DNA of 64,000 bases from the NCBI GenBank assembly GCA_023415055.1, contig JAEZLZ010000065.1:62001-126000 (forward strand), written 5' to 3'. The notes below the pieces were generated by a model. It saw only the letters and a program-made list of their open reading frames with translations. It did not search any database and was not told the DNA's origin. Within the stretch, counting starts at the first letter, position 1. Every line of letters begins with the position of its first letter. A program made the position numbers and the translations under genes. Source of the stretch: Bacillota bacterium (GTDB lineage: Bacteria; Bacillota; Clostridia; Lachnospirales; Lachnospiraceae). Below are positions 34,312 to 44,309 of this stretch, piece after piece.

Positions 34312-35376
34312 ATGAAACGTATCGTATTAACCGGCGGAGGGACGGCTGGACATGTCACACCCTGTATTGCATTACTTCCAGGGTTAGCACAGGAAGGCTT
34401 TGATATCCAGTACATTGGTTCCTATCAGGGAATCGAGCGAAAGCTCATAGAAGAATATAACATACCTTACCACGGTATATCCTCCGGTAAATTAAGAAGA
34501 TACTTTGACCCCAAGAATTTTTCCGACCCCTTTAAGGTGATGAAAGGGTATCTGGAAGCAAGAAAATTATTAAAGAATCTAAAACCCGATATCGTATTTT
34601 CCAAGGGCGGTTTTGTGACCGTACCCGTTGTATTGGCTGCGAAGAGCTTCAAGATCCCGGTTATTGTCCATGAGTCCGATATGACTCCCGGTTTAGCCAA
34701 TAAACTGGCTCTTCCCTCTGCCTCCAAGATCTGTGTCAACTTCCCGGAGACACTAAAGTTTCTTCCCGAAGGAAAGGCCGTCCTTACCGGTACTCCGATC
34801 CGTAAGGAACTCTTCTCCGGCAACAAGCTGCGTGGTCTTGATTTCTGCGGCTTTACCGTAAATAAACCGGTATTACTTGTAATCGGTGGCAGTACCGGCT
34901 CCAGAATTATCAATGAGATCATTCGCGGCATGCTTCCAACTCTGCTGCGTGATTTTCAAGTCATTCATCTCTGCGGTAAGGGTAATCTGGATGAGCGTCT
35001 GAATGATACCGCAGGCTATGTACAATATGAATATATCCGAGCTGAGTTAAGTGACCTATTTGCTGCCTCAGATCTCGTTATCTCCAGAGCAGGTGCAAAT
35101 GCGATCTGTGAACTATTGGCACTTCGTAAGCCCAACATCCTAATTCCGCTATCGGCAAAAGCAAGCCGCGGCGATCAGATTCTGAACGCAGAATCCTTCG
35201 AACGTCAGGGCTATTCCTATCTGTTAAATGAGGAAGAGCTCAGCATCGCTAAGCTTTTAGACGCCATCAAGACTGTCATGGACCAGAAGCAAAGCTATAT
35301 TGATGCCATGAATAAGAGTACTTTAAATAACTCCATCGATACGATCCTTAAGCTGATTAAAGAGACGGCGAAATAG
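34312..35376 (+). CDS. murG: UDP-GlcNAc:lipid I N-acetylglucosaminyltransferase MurG
   Basis: GT-B membrane-associated enzyme making lipid II for peptidoglycan. The 354-residue protein has the three MurG motifs: [11 protein letters not shown] (6-16), [14 protein letters not shown] with [13 protein letters not shown], and [27 protein letters not shown] is the donor-site block. The ATG at 34312 follows GGAGG by 8 nt. It is outside a dcw cluster and coupled to the TSCPD gene. It could be the only copy or a second MurG; the window cannot tell. Confidence 0.9.
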   Translation: MKRIVLTGGGTAGHVTPCIALLPGLAQEGFDIQYIGSYQGIERKLIEEYNIPYHGISSGKLRRYFDPKNFSDPFKVMKGYLEARKLLKNLKPDIVFSKGGFVTVPVVLAAKSFKIPVIVHESDMTPGLANKLALPSASKICVNFPETLKFLPEGKAVLTGTPIRKELFSGNKLRGLDFCGFTVNKPVLLVIGGSTGSRIINEIIRGMLPTLLRDFQVIHLCGKGNLDERLNDTAGYVQYEYIRAELSDLFAASDLVISRAGANAICELLALRKPNILIPLSAKASRGDQILNAESFERQGYSYLLNEEELSIAKLLDAIKTVMDQKQSYIDAMNKSTLNNSIDTILKLIKETAK

Positions 35377-35457
35377 CCGGAATAAATTTTTCAGGAGTTA
35401 ATCGTATCTGATAACTTTTCTAGATCTGGGTGTCGTCGAAAATATATAAAAAGATTC

Positions 35458-35565
35458 AGGGCTGTTTCAAAGGCTTCCTAATAGTGAAAGGAAAGGATAA
35501 CATACATCCCGTAACGTGCTGTTATTCTTTCCTTTCGCTAGATATGAGCCTTTTGAAACAGCCCT
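35458..35565. terminator. Long nested inverted repeat between murG and the HIT gene
   Basis: Outer arms AGGGCTGTTTCAAAGGCT and AGCCTTTTGAAACAGCCCT pair with one bulge; an inner 18-bp arm (GAAAGGAAAGGATAACA with TGTTATTCTTTCCTTTC) pairs with one mismatch. About 108 nt in all, followed by TTGTTT. It separates convergent genes and most likely ends both, but its terminal repeats would also suit a small mobile element. Confidence 0.65.
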
Positions 35566-35577
35566 TGTTTAATGTAT

Positions 35578-35994
35578 CTATTCAATCTTAGAAGCGATAG
35601 CCGCAGCCAGAGCTGCTGCCTCTCCATCCTCATAGCTGCCCTGAGCCCAGGCTGTTTTCACCTGATCTTTGTAGTATCTTGGAATAAGGTGCATATGGAA
35701 ATGGAATACGGTCTGTCCCGCTGCCTCACCATTATTCTGTAACAGATTCATACCGTCACAGTGAAGCTCTTCCTGAATGGCTTTTGCTATCTTGCGAGCT
35801 ACAAGCAACGCCCTTGCGGCGGTCTCATCTCCCAGTTCAAAAAGATTCGCATAGTGACGCTTGGATAAAATAATCGTATGACCCTTCGCTGCAGGTGAAA
35901 TATCCATAATCGCTTTAAAATCCTCATCCTCATAAACGATCGCGGAAGGAATCTCTCCCGCGATTATTTTGCAAAAAATACAGTTGTTTTGCAT
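35578..35994 (-). CDS. HIT-family nucleotide hydrolase
   Basis: 138-residue purine phosphoramidase/nucleotide-binding protein of the histidine triad family (HinT-like). Zinc-type CIFCKI start, KGHTIILSKRH, NNGEAAGQTVFHFHMHLIPR with the HxHxH triad. AAGGAGG precedes the ATG. Monocistronic. Likely cytosolic with a general nucleotide-conjugate role. Confidence 0.95.
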   Translation of the reverse strand: MQNNCIFCKIIAGEIPSAIVYEDEDFKAIMDISPAAKGHTIILSKRHYANLFELGDETAARALLVARKIAKAIQEELHCDGMNLLQNNGEAAGQTVFHFHMHLIPRYYKDQVKTAWAQGSYEDGEAAALAAAIASKIE

Positions 35995-36120
35995 AAAGTC
36001 CTCCTTGTCGATTGTTGTTAACTTGTTTATATTGTAATATTTTCCAAAATTTGATACTATAGTAGATATGATAGCAACCTAATAATCGATACATAGTTCC
36101 ATACCAAAGGGGGATATAGA

Positions 36121-36873
36121 ATGTTATCCGAAATCAATAATGACACCTTAGCCAACATGATTAAGGCGAATCCCGAGCTTGAAAGCATCATCCAGACCAT
36201 CACTGCCGCAAACAAGAAGACAACCTCAACACTCGTACATGAGCTGCGTAATCCACTGGCTTTGCTCAAGGGAACGATTCAATATATTGAAATGAAGCAT
36301 CCGGACATAAAGGAGTATAAGTACTGGGATCAGGTCCAGGATCTGATCAATGATATGGAACGTATCATGCAAGATGCTTCCATGCTCAATAATACCACCA
36401 TTCTTAATAAAGAGAATCAGGATCTGGTCGCACTGATGGAAAATATTATCAGCAGCTTTATGCCTCAGGCGATCACTAAGGAGGTTGAACTGGTGCTAAA
36501 CATCGCTCCGGACAGCGAAGCAGCATTTCGAAGCTATTCCTGCGACGGAGGAAAGCTGAAGCAGGTATTTACCAATATGATCAAGAACGCCTTTGAAGCT
36601 ACAAAACAAGGCGACTTTATACACATTGCATTGGCACATCTTCCGGGAGTAGCAGATTCTCCTGCAAAGCTTTCGATTACCTTAAGTAACAATGGTCAGC
36701 CCATTCCGGAGGAAGCTCTGGAGCTCATCTTCCAGCCCTTTGTTACCTATAAAAAGGGCGGTACCGGCGTAGGTCTTGCTCTTGCCAGGAAGGTAATCGA
36801 TCTGCATTATGGCAGCATCGAGGTCACCTCCAATGAAGAGCTGACTTCGTTCACAATCCTTTTACCGGAATAG
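36121..36873 (+). CDS. Orphan soluble histidine kinase
   Basis: 250 residues: a short N-terminal helix region with no sensor or membrane segment, the H-box TLVHELRNPLALLKG (phospho-His40), then the ATPase with N-box QVFTNMIKNAFEAT, NNGQPIPEEALELIFQPFVTYKKGGTGVGLALARKVI. No response regulator is next to it. Soluble kinases of this layout in clostridia often feed the Spo0A phosphorelay, which would suit a spore former, but nothing local proves that. AGGGGGA precedes the ATG. Confidence 0.88.
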   Translation: MLSEINNDTLANMIKANPELESIIQTITAANKKTTSTLVHELRNPLALLKGTIQYIEMKHPDIKEYKYWDQVQDLINDMERIMQDASMLNNTTILNKENQDLVALMENIISSFMPQAITKEVELVLNIAPDSEAAFRSYSCDGGKLKQVFTNMIKNAFEATKQGDFIHIALAHLPGVADSPAKLSITLSNNGQPIPEEALELIFQPFVTYKKGGTGVGLALARKVIDLHYGSIEVTSNEELTSFTILLPE

Positions 36874-36887
36874 ATTTCTATCCTTAG

Positions 36888-36934
36888 GCTGTAACAAAAG
36901 ACGCTTATCAACGGCATGTGTCTTTTGTTGCAGC
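36888..36934. terminator. Bidirectional terminator
   Basis: 15-bp stem GCTGTAACAAAAGAC/GTCTTTTGTTGCAGC (one G-U pair) with a 17-nt loop, between the convergent kinase and flavodoxin-SCP2 genes. Confidence 0.7.
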
Positions 36935-36977
36935 TTATTAAATATTATGATGGATATCTTACAAACTCTGAGGTGGT

Positions 36978-37979
36978 TTACAGAATATTGAACTGAAATA
37001 CCTGATCAAAGGTTCTGAGCGTCTTAAAATTACCTTTGGCTGTCAGATCTCCGGACATGAAGGCTCCCTGGAAGGTGATGCGGCCCTGCACCAGTTTATT
37101 CACTACAGCATGGGTGGTTTTCGCTAGCACATCTGCATCCGGTTTTTCGCCATAATAGCATTTCATGCGTTTATTATTAATCTCCACCACGAGATTCTTC
37201 TTCGTATCCGACATCTGTATGGAATAAGAAGCTACAAAATCATCGAGCGGGTGGAAGTTATCCTTCAGGTTCTTGAGAAACTCCTGTTCAACTTCCCCAT
37301 CTGAGTTCGTATCCAGCATTTCCTTGAAGATCTGAGTAAGCTCCTCTATATCTTCCTTCTGCTTCTTCACATAGGTATCATCCGAAACATAGACAGATAG
37401 CTGTTCGCTCTCCTGAGGAGTAAGAGTGATGGATGTACTGCAAAGGACATTTTGCTTGATCGCAGTATTGCTGGTAGGAAGGGATTTCGTCTTCTGATGA
37501 ATGGTCCGGTAAAAAACTTCTGCCTTCTTCTCAATCACATCCGCATAATCCTTGTTCGTTTCAAATTCCACATGGTCATCGATATATGCCCCCAATCCAC
37601 TGACCGGAAGTCCGCCAAGAATCTCCCACGCCTTAATAAGATATAGCTCCGCGTCTCTCTCTCCGTAGGTGGTTGCGATAGCAACGGGAAGCATATAGAG
37701 CTTACTCAGCTTGTCCTTATCTGCATATAGCCAGCAGGCATCCAGAAATTGCTGCATCAACCCGCCGATTCCGAACCATTCCACATTGGTTGCTAGTATG
37801 ACGCCGTCCGCTTCCTTCAAGGTCTTCGGAAGCATCGATATGGCGTTCTTTTCTTCATAAAGGTTATATCTGGTAACCTGTACCCTAAGCTCCTCCAGTA
37901 CTGCCGTCAGCTTACTCATTACATAGAGCGTCGGATCCTCGATTAATCCTCGACCACCATAATAGATATTAATTTTCAT
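36978..37979 (-). CDS. Flavodoxin-like/FMN reductase fused to SCP2-like domain
   Basis: 333 residues. About 1-165 is an NADPH-dependent FMN reductase/flavodoxin fold (KINIYYGGRGLIEDPTLYVMSKL, ADGVILATNVEWFGIGGLMQQFLDACW, VAIATTYGERDAELYLIKAWEILGGLPV). After a charged linker, residues ~235-333 look like an SCP2 sterol/lipid-carrier domain (VVEINNKRMKCYYGEKPDADVLAKTTHAVVNKLVQGRITFQGAFMSGDLTAKGNFKTLRTFDQVF). The combination suggests a flavoprotein acting on a hydrophobic substrate (inference). GAGGAGA precedes the ATG; it lies 57 nt downstream of the rhomboid gene. Confidence 0.75.
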   Translation of the reverse strand: MKINIYYGGRGLIEDPTLYVMSKLTAVLEELRVQVTRYNLYEEKNAISMLPKTLKEADGVILATNVEWFGIGGLMQQFLDACWLYADKDKLSKLYMLPVAIATTYGERDAELYLIKAWEILGGLPVSGLGAYIDDHVEFETNKDYADVIEKKAEVFYRTIHQKTKSLPTSNTAIKQNVLCSTSITLTPQESEQLSVYVSDDTYVKKQKEDIEELTQIFKEMLDTNSDGEVEQEFLKNLKDNFHPLDDFVASYSIQMSDTKKNLVVEINNKRMKCYYGEKPDADVLAKTTHAVVNKLVQGRITFQGAFMSGDLTAKGNFKTLRTFDQVFQFNIL

Positions 37980-38036
37980 GCACTAATCTCTCCTCTGCTG
38001 TAGCTATGAATTCTGTTCCGATCGTATCCTATCCAT

Positions 38037-39167
38037 TTATACCGAAAACGGTTGTTCAACCGTATTTCTTCTCTTCGGTCGTCGATATACGATTGCGGCA
38101 AGCAGGATACCTGCAAGAAAGCCCCCGACATGAGCCGCCTGATCAATCTGTGTGTTAGCAAAACCGCCATAGAGGCTGAATATTACAAATAATACCATCT
38201 GTCTGGTGCTGATATCCTCCAATCGTCCACGGTTAATCGCCACGATGTAGAGCATCGCACCCACAACGCCGAAGATTGCACCCGAAGCCCCGATGGAGAA
38301 TACGCTTTCCCCTATAAGATACTGGCCGCTTTCTTTCCACATATTATAACTGATTGAGGTAATCCCTGCAAGAATTCCCGTACCGAAATACAGGATAAGA
38401 TATCGTATCTTTCCTGCTGCCCTCTCCAAATTATCTCCAACGAAAAACAGTACCAGCATATTATTAAAGACATGGCTAAAATCCGAGTGCATAAACATCG
38501 AGGTAATAACCCGATAATATTCCTTTTCCGTAATCACATAATACCAGGACAGAGCACCCTTTTCGAGCATCCTGGAATATCCCCCGAAGATCGGTGTATA
38601 CTGCATCAGGATAAATATAAGAACATTTATTATAATCACAAGCGTATTCATTAGCGTGAATACACCCTGCCGTCTTCTTACAGACTTCGTCTGTCGGAGG
38701 TTATCCCTCGTCCTGCCAAAATGCTCTGTCGTAGAAAAAGCTTCCCGAGACATCTGCTGTCTAACTTCCTCCGATAGAAGCTCCTCTATGCTCTTGCGTA
38801 GATCAGAGAAATCTCCGGATCCGGTCTCATAGATAATCAATCGATTTGTACTTAGGTCAAGGATCCAGTGCTCGCCCTCTCTGCTCTGTGTACTAAGCTG
38901 CTTTACCTTATCTGCTGCCGTAGTCAGGATGAGACTGAGCAGACGTATTCTGTTTGGATAGGAGCTCCTAAAATTATTCTTAATCTGCTCCAGTATGTTC
39001 TCATACTGCTCCTTCACCAGCTCATCTCCGGTAATAATATGAACTACGGACACAATAGTAAGCACCGTTGCCTCTGTTTGATAATACAGATAGATCCCTG
39101 CTGCGTTCGAATTCAGTCTCTGGTATCCGAGCTGAGTAAAGGTCTGTTCCAGTCTTTCTTCTATCAT
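38037..39167 (-). CDS. Rhomboid-family intramembrane serine protease
   Basis: 376 residues. Residues 1-165 are a cytosolic N-terminal domain like that of Bacillus YqgP/GluP; the rest has seven membrane segments. Catalytic dyad: S295 in IGASGAIFG and H346 in QAAHVGGF; the upstream HSDFSHVFNNM motif is present too. The ATG at 39167 has AAGGA 7 nt upstream; an earlier in-frame ATG overlaps the glpK end. It follows glpK by 14 nt and may be cotranscribed. Confidence 0.93.
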   Translation of the reverse strand: MIEERLEQTFTQLGYQRLNSNAAGIYLYYQTEATVLTIVSVVHIITGDELVKEQYENILEQIKNNFRSSYPNRIRLLSLILTTAADKVKQLSTQSREGEHWILDLSTNRLIIYETGSGDFSDLRKSIEELLSEEVRQQMSREAFSTTEHFGRTRDNLRQTKSVRRRQGVFTLMNTLVIIINVLIFILMQYTPIFGGYSRMLEKGALSWYYVITEKEYYRVITSMFMHSDFSHVFNNMLVLFFVGDNLERAAGKIRYLILYFGTGILAGITSISYNMWKESGQYLIGESVFSIGASGAIFGVVGAMLYIVAINRGRLEDISTRQMVLFVIFSLYGGFANTQIDQAAHVGGFLAGILLAAIVYRRPKRRNTVEQPFSV

Positions 39168-39181
39168 TTTGCTATCCTTTT

Positions 39182-40672
39182 TTAATCTTCCCAAGCGAAG
39201 GAACGCTTCACTGCCTTCTTCCAGCCGGCAAGTAAGCTATCCCTCTTCTCCTGTGTCATACTTGGACGGAAGGTCTCTGCTAAAGCCCAGTTTGCTTTAA
39301 TCTCCTCCCGGTTCTTCCAGAAGCCCACGGCAAGCCCGGCCAGATAAGCCGCGCCTAATGCGGTTGTCTCGATACATTCCGGTTTTTGGACTTCCGTATT
39401 CAGAATATCCGCCTGGAATTGCATCAGAAAACGGTTCGCACATGCACCACCGTCCACCTTCAGTGACTTTAATGTAATGAGTGAATCATTCTCCATCGCC
39501 CGAAGTACATCCTGCGTCTGGTATGCAATTGCTTCCAAAGTAGCTCGAATAATGTGGTCCTTATTGCACCCTCGAGTGATACCCACGATGGCTCCTCTGG
39601 CGTACTGATCCCAATAAGGAGCGCCCAGTCCGGTAAAGGAAGGTACTACATAGACACCATTGGTATCCGGGACAGAAAGAGCGCAGGTCTCGCTCTCGGC
39701 TGAATTACGGATTAACTGAAGCTCATCCCTTAACCACTGAACCGCTGCTCCGGCTACGAAGACGCTTCCTTCCAGCGCATAGTTTACTTCCGTCTCGGTG
39801 GATGCTGCAATTGTCGTAATCAGCCCATGCCCGGACATAATCGCTTCCTTACCGGTATTCATCAATAAGAAGCAGCCGGTACCGTAAGTATTCTTCACTT
39901 CCCCCTTATTAAAACAGCATTGACCAAAGAGTGCTGCCTGCTGGTCACCTGCTGCCCCGGCGATTGCTATCGCATCTCCGAATAAGGATCGGTCAGAATA
40001 ACCATAGATGCAGCTGGAGGGCTTGACCTCAGGCAGCATCTGAATCGGAATATCGAATTCTTCCAGAAGCTTCTCATCCCAGACGAGATTCTTGATATCA
40101 AAAAGCATGGTACGGGATGCATTGGTATAATCGGTAACAAAGGTTTTTCCCTTCGTCAGATTCCATATGATCCAGGTATCCACGGTACCAAACAGAAGCT
40201 CCCCTGCCTTCGCCTGCTCTCTTGCACCTTCTACATGATCCAGAATCCATTTAATCTTCGTTCCGGAGAAATACGCATCCGGAATTAATCCGGTCTTCTC
40301 CTTTATATAGGATTCAAAACCCTTTGCCTTCAATTCCTCAATCATATCCGAGGTTCTGCGGCACTGCCATACAATCGCATTATAGACCGGTTGTCCGGTC
40401 TTCCTATTCCAGACAATCGTTGTCTCACGTTGATTGGTAATACCGATGGATGCAATCTCATTGGCATTGATCCCAAGCTTTGCCATCGCCTCTGTGGCAA
40501 CGGAAATCAAAGAGGACCAAATCTCCATTGGGTCATGCTCCACCCAGCCGGGCTTCGGATAGATCTGTGTAAATTCCTTCTGTGCAACGCTTTTCATTTT
40601 CCCCTGTTTATCAAAAATAATACATCTAGAGCTGGTTGTGCCTTGGTCAAGCGCCATAATATATTGTTTCAT
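39182..40672 (-). CDS. glpK: Glycerol kinase
   Basis: FGGY-family kinase converting glycerol to glycerol 3-phosphate. The 496-residue length is standard. Visible: [63 protein letters not shown] and [21 protein letters not shown]. The ATG at 40672 has GGAGG 8 nt upstream; an ATG two codons before is too close. No glpF or glpD is adjacent. Confidence 0.97.
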   Translation of the reverse strand: MKQYIMALDQGTTSSRCIIFDKQGKMKSVAQKEFTQIYPKPGWVEHDPMEIWSSLISVATEAMAKLGINANEIASIGITNQRETTIVWNRKTGQPVYNAIVWQCRRTSDMIEELKAKGFESYIKEKTGLIPDAYFSGTKIKWILDHVEGAREQAKAGELLFGTVDTWIIWNLTKGKTFVTDYTNASRTMLFDIKNLVWDEKLLEEFDIPIQMLPEVKPSSCIYGYSDRSLFGDAIAIAGAAGDQQAALFGQCCFNKGEVKNTYGTGCFLLMNTGKEAIMSGHGLITTIAASTETEVNYALEGSVFVAGAAVQWLRDELQLIRNSAESETCALSVPDTNGVYVVPSFTGLGAPYWDQYARGAIVGITRGCNKDHIIRATLEAIAYQTQDVLRAMENDSLITLKSLKVDGGACANRFLMQFQADILNTEVQKPECIETTALGAAYLAGLAVGFWKNREEIKANWALAETFRPSMTQEKRDSLLAGWKKAVKRSFAWED

Positions 40673-40776
40673 CCCCATATCCTCCAACACCTTCTAAATA
40701 TTCTAATACATGTCCCATTTATGTCATTACCGGTATCTGTATGCCTACCGGTGAGGCAGCTGGTTCTGCAGAATCT

Positions 40777-41040
40777 TTAATTACCCAGAGCCGCTGATAT
40801 AATCACTATGATTGCACCCACTGCAAGTATAATGTCTAATATCAGTAAAACCCAATAAAAGATCTGCTCTCCGATCTTATCGCCCATCTTTGATTTTAGC
40901 TTCAGAGCAGTATTCACAATCAAGATCGAAGCAAACAAAAGGAGCATTATGCCCTTGATAACAGCATTCCCTACGAAGTTCGCGATAACTAAAAACGACA
41001 GCAGTATAACCGCATGAATAATATCATATCGTCTCTTCAT
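40777..41040 (-). CDS. Small membrane protein
   Basis: 87 residues with three predicted membrane segments (IIHAVILLSFLVIANFVGNAVI, IMLLLFASILIVNTALKL, IFYWVLLILDIILAVGAIIVIISAAL). The ATG at 41040 has AGGAGG 7 nt upstream. No family recognised. It precedes glpK by about 100 nt on the same strand. Confidence 0.6.
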   Translation of the reverse strand: MKRRYDIIHAVILLSFLVIANFVGNAVIKGIMLLLFASILIVNTALKLKSKMGDKIGEQIFYWVLLILDIILAVGAIIVIISAALGN

Positions 41041-41430
41041 GTAAATACCTCCTATCATCAAATAAACCAGTACAGTAAGCAAATACTTACCTACACAGTT
41101 ACGATTGGGGCCGGTGAGTATGAACCTGTCTCTGGTTCATGCAATATCCTTATGTTATCTATTTTTATTGTACCCTTTTGTTCCATCATTTACAAGATTT
41201 TTGTACAGAACAGGAGTGGCAGGCATATCTCCTCTCCGCTTATCAGACCTGCTATACTCAAGTATGGATCGTATCACATTATATACGTTCTTACGGGTGA
41301 ATTATACCTAAGATACAAGAAAAAGCAGGATATATCACCAAATGACTTGATTCTTTCGGCGATATATCCTGTAATCAGGGAAAGATATAGCTAAGTAAAA
41401 TATAATTTTAAATGTTATATCTTGAAATCA
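41041..41430. other. Intergenic region of 390 bp
   Basis: Apart from the terminator at 41326-41371 I see no gene or clear regulatory element. Confidence 0.5.
41326..41371 (-). terminator. Terminator of the lipoprotein hydrolase gene
   Basis: Stem CAGGATATATC/GATATATCCTG (11 bp), followed on the minus strand by CTTTTTCTTG, 60 nt beyond the stop codon. Confidence 0.7.
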
Positions 41431-42474
41431 TTAATATGTACTTAACCATCGGAAAGCATAATTGAAGCTCTCCGGTGTGAATCCATGTCCCGCATCATAG
41501 AGCAGAATCTCTGCCTCTTTCTCCTGTTCCTTCAGCAGATTATACATTGTCTCGGCTTGCTCGACAGGGGCTCGTTCATCTAATCTGCCATGACAGATTA
41601 ATATAGGTGAATTAATCAGCTCCGGCCAGTAGACTGCAGATCGTTTCTCATATTCCTCCGGTACCTGATCCGGAGTGCCTCCGATATATTGTACCAGAGT
41701 GTCTTTCATTCCCTGATCACGCACCTGATAGAGTTTCACAAGATCTGATACACCATAACCAACTACTGCCGCCGATATTCTGTTTCTTCCTGCAAGGTAT
41801 TCCTCCTTGAGAGTACAGTAGGTTTCCAGCCCGCCACGTGAGAGTCCTATCATGTAGGTCTTTCCATTCGCAAAGGGCAGCTGTTCCGCGATATCGATCA
41901 AACTGATAACATCCTGTACTTCGGCACCTCCATATCCATCCTTCCCTGTACCGCCATCATTGCCTCTATACTGAGTTGCAATCGCTATGTATCCCATATG
42001 TGCAAATAAGCAAAGATCGGCCGGCGTAACCTCTCCAAAGTTGCCATTCCCACCGCGGTTATATATGAGGATCGGGTAACTTTTCTCTAGATAGTCGGCT
42101 GGTGCAGAGATATAACCAACTACTTCACAATTGCCACTGCTGTATCTTATCGTAAAATTGAATTTATCATCCAGAGCTTCGGGTAAGCCAAAATATTCGG
42201 CACTAGATCGATATAATTCATAGTAATAATCACTAAGCTTAACTTCTTCAATCGATATTATCTGATCTAGCTTTTCCATGTCCTCCAACCGCTTTATGTC
42301 CATGTTGTCTACCGCAGCAGCTTCCACCGCTTCTATAATAGGAGTAATGATAGCGGAAGGTGTTTCTTTTGATGGAATATCATCCGGGTCACTCTGAGAG
42401 CAACCTGCAAAAGAGAATAAGAATAGGAATGACACCGCTAAGGATATTACATTTATGCTAATCTTTGTATTCAA
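41431..42474 (-). CDS. Alpha/beta-hydrolase lipoprotein (prolyl oligopeptidase-like)
   Basis: 347-residue surface lipoprotein: signal peptide with lipobox FAGC (Cys25), a Pro/Thr-rich linker, and an alpha/beta-hydrolase domain with the nucleophile in IGLSRGGLE, Asp in CHGRLDERAPVEQ and His in YDAGHGFTPE. Peptidases or esterases of the S9 group have this pattern; substrate unknown. Start codon is TTG (42474), supported by GGAGGG 8 nt upstream; no nearby ATG keeps the signal peptide. Confidence 0.88.
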   Translation of the reverse strand: MNTKISINVISLAVSFLFLFSFAGCSQSDPDDIPSKETPSAIITPIIEAVEAAAVDNMDIKRLEDMEKLDQIISIEEVKLSDYYYELYRSSAEYFGLPEALDDKFNFTIRYSSGNCEVVGYISAPADYLEKSYPILIYNRGGNGNFGEVTPADLCLFAHMGYIAIATQYRGNDGGTGKDGYGGAEVQDVISLIDIAEQLPFANGKTYMIGLSRGGLETYCTLKEEYLAGRNRISAAVVGYGVSDLVKLYQVRDQGMKDTLVQYIGGTPDQVPEEYEKRSAVYWPELINSPILICHGRLDERAPVEQAETMYNLLKEQEKEAEILLYDAGHGFTPESFNYAFRWLSTY

Positions 42475-42778
42475 AACCCAATCCCTCCGAATTTATATAG
42501 GATAATTGTTATACTATATTACATCATTAGCATCAGTTCTGAATTACGATGATTGCAAAGGATGTGATGTATTGTATATATTTGTATAATAGTATATCTT
42601 AATCAAACAGTTTTTTATTGTCAACTCCTTTTATGGATACCAATCAATTGAAATTTGTATCTTTTCGTAGTCTATTTCAACCCGTCTTATATTTAGTATC
42701 GGTGAGTATGCCTACTATCCTGTAACAATCTTGTATTACAGGTTCTATGTACATGAAATAATGTTTTATCTTACTCCG
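42475..42778. other. Intergenic region of about 300 bp after the Tad operon
   Basis: AT-rich. A small hairpin at 42719-42742 (CCTGTAA/TTACAGG) lies about 37 nt past the stop of the FHA gene and may end the Tad operon; it has no good T-tract. Nothing else is seen. Confidence 0.4.
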
Positions 42779-44299
42779 TCAATTCACCAGAAACTCAAAT
42801 CTCAGATTCGCAAGTGCGATCTTATCTCCCTGCCTAATCTCCCGCTTTTCATAAGTTTGAAGTATCGTCTCATTTACATAGGTCCCGTTGGTGGAGTTAA
42901 GATCTGTAATAAAGTAGGTCGCGTTCTCCTTCGTGATCTTGGCATGATATCGACTGACAACGCTTTTATCAATGAAGTAATCCACATTTTTGCGAAGTTT
43001 TCCGATAAAAAAGGGGAATTCTTTCACGACGATCGATGGGTATTTATTCTCTTCTAAGGATTGCAAAAGAACCTGTAATTCATATTCCTTGGTTAGAACC
43101 GTATCATTTAATATGCATGTAGGGTTAATATCCTCCCCATTCGAAATCTTCTCTCTCTCTGTTGTCATCGGCTCTGCTTTCACTATACTATCTGAAGGAT
43201 AATCTGGCTTCTGTGCCAGGCTCTCCCACAGCTGATATTCTCGTTTCGTCAAGTAGGAGGAAGCAGCTGGTTCTTTTCCCTTCATAAATGACGGATGCGG
43301 CTTTGCTTCTACTTCATCCTCCTTTTGCGTATAATCCGATCTGGGATCGATATATTCACTCTTTGTCACAATCTTTGCTATCTGATTATCCCTGTTCCAT
43401 ATTTTACGCATTGCATATGCTTCCACACATAGTAATATGAGCAAAATACCAAGCAGCCTGCTATATTCCAACCGATCCTTGTAAGGGTCATAAAGCAATC
43501 CGGTGGTAAAGCACAGGATAAGTATCAGAATGCCAATTACTACACCTATCCCTGTAAATAGATAGACTGAGGTTGGGTAAATCCGTACCTCCTTCTCGTC
43601 CCTCTCTTCTTCCCATACTACAGGAATTTGATTGAGTGATGAGGACGTCTCTTCCTCTGATGCTTGTTCTGCTTCCTCCGTATTACCACTTGCTTCAGGC
43701 TTACGAATCTTGTAGCTGTCACCACTGGTCCTATTGGAACTGTATCGAACTTCCTCCGGTCTTTTCAAAAGTGCCTCCCTAAGATGAGTAAAGGTAAAGC
43801 CCTCCTCTTTGCTGATAGCATACAATCGATAAACCAGAAGAACTGCCTCCCTATCACTATAATCCACCTTGTTCAGAAGGTATTCCAGCAGAGAGTTCAT
43901 CTGTTCCTTACAGTCCTTATGATATCCGGAGAGATAACACAGATAGGGAGAATTCGTTACCACATCCAGGAAGATCTGTTCCGGTGACAGAATAAAATCG
44001 TCCTCCGTAAGAAGATACTCATAGGCTAATTCAAGTGCCTCCAGGATATGCTCCAGTAAATCTCTGAGGTTGTCACAGGATAGGAGACTTCTCTCCAGCA
44101 TATTTGGTAAGGACTGTTTCCCCGTAATCTCATAATAATGTAAGCATTTATCATCCAGCTGACTTTGTTTGAATGAAAGAATTCCGGCTAAGGTCTGCTG
44201 CTGCAGTACCCGAAGGCAGTACGGCTCTATCCGCAGCGGCTGTGCTGTTGCAATTATCATATAATTATGTTTCAGATCCTTTCTAAATTCTACCTCCAT
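42779..44299 (-). CDS. FHA-domain membrane protein of the Tad locus (DUF6382-like N-terminus)
   Basis: 506 residues. Residues 1-~180 are a globular N-terminal domain (EVEFRKDLKHNYMIIATAQPLRIEPYCLRVL...), recalled as DUF6382. Then an acidic Ser-rich linker, two membrane segments (SVYLFTGIGVVIGILILILCFTTGLLY; LLGILLILLCVEAYAM), another linker and a C-terminal FHA domain (about 415-506: EFPFFIGKLRKNVDYFIDKSVVSRYHAKI, DLNSTNGTYVN) that binds phosphothreonine. The kinase it would respond to is not in the window. GAGGAGG precedes the ATG. Last gene of the Tad operon, 10 nt after the short TadE gene. Confidence 0.85.
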   Translation of the reverse strand: MEVEFRKDLKHNYMIIATAQPLRIEPYCLRVLQQQTLAGILSFKQSQLDDKCLHYYEITGKQSLPNMLERSLLSCDNLRDLLEHILEALELAYEYLLTEDDFILSPEQIFLDVVTNSPYLCYLSGYHKDCKEQMNSLLEYLLNKVDYSDREAVLLVYRLYAISKEEGFTFTHLREALLKRPEEVRYSSNRTSGDSYKIRKPEASGNTEEAEQASEEETSSSLNQIPVVWEEERDEKEVRIYPTSVYLFTGIGVVIGILILILCFTTGLLYDPYKDRLEYSRLLGILLILLCVEAYAMRKIWNRDNQIAKIVTKSEYIDPRSDYTQKEDEVEAKPHPSFMKGKEPAASSYLTKREYQLWESLAQKPDYPSDSIVKAEPMTTEREKISNGEDINPTCILNDTVLTKEYELQVLLQSLEENKYPSIVVKEFPFFIGKLRKNVDYFIDKSVVSRYHAKITKENATYFITDLNSTNGTYVNETILQTYEKREIRQGDKIALANLRFEFLVN

Positions 44300-44309
44300 A
44301 TATACCTCC

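Noticed and set aside
34467..34931. 154-codon open frame antisense to murG
   Set aside because: It is opposite conserved MurG motifs and has no ribosome site or family resemblance.
36121..36873. Calling the histidine kinase G1 box defective because of NNGQPI
   Set aside because: Asn in place of Asp at this point is common in this kinase group, so it does not imply inactivity.
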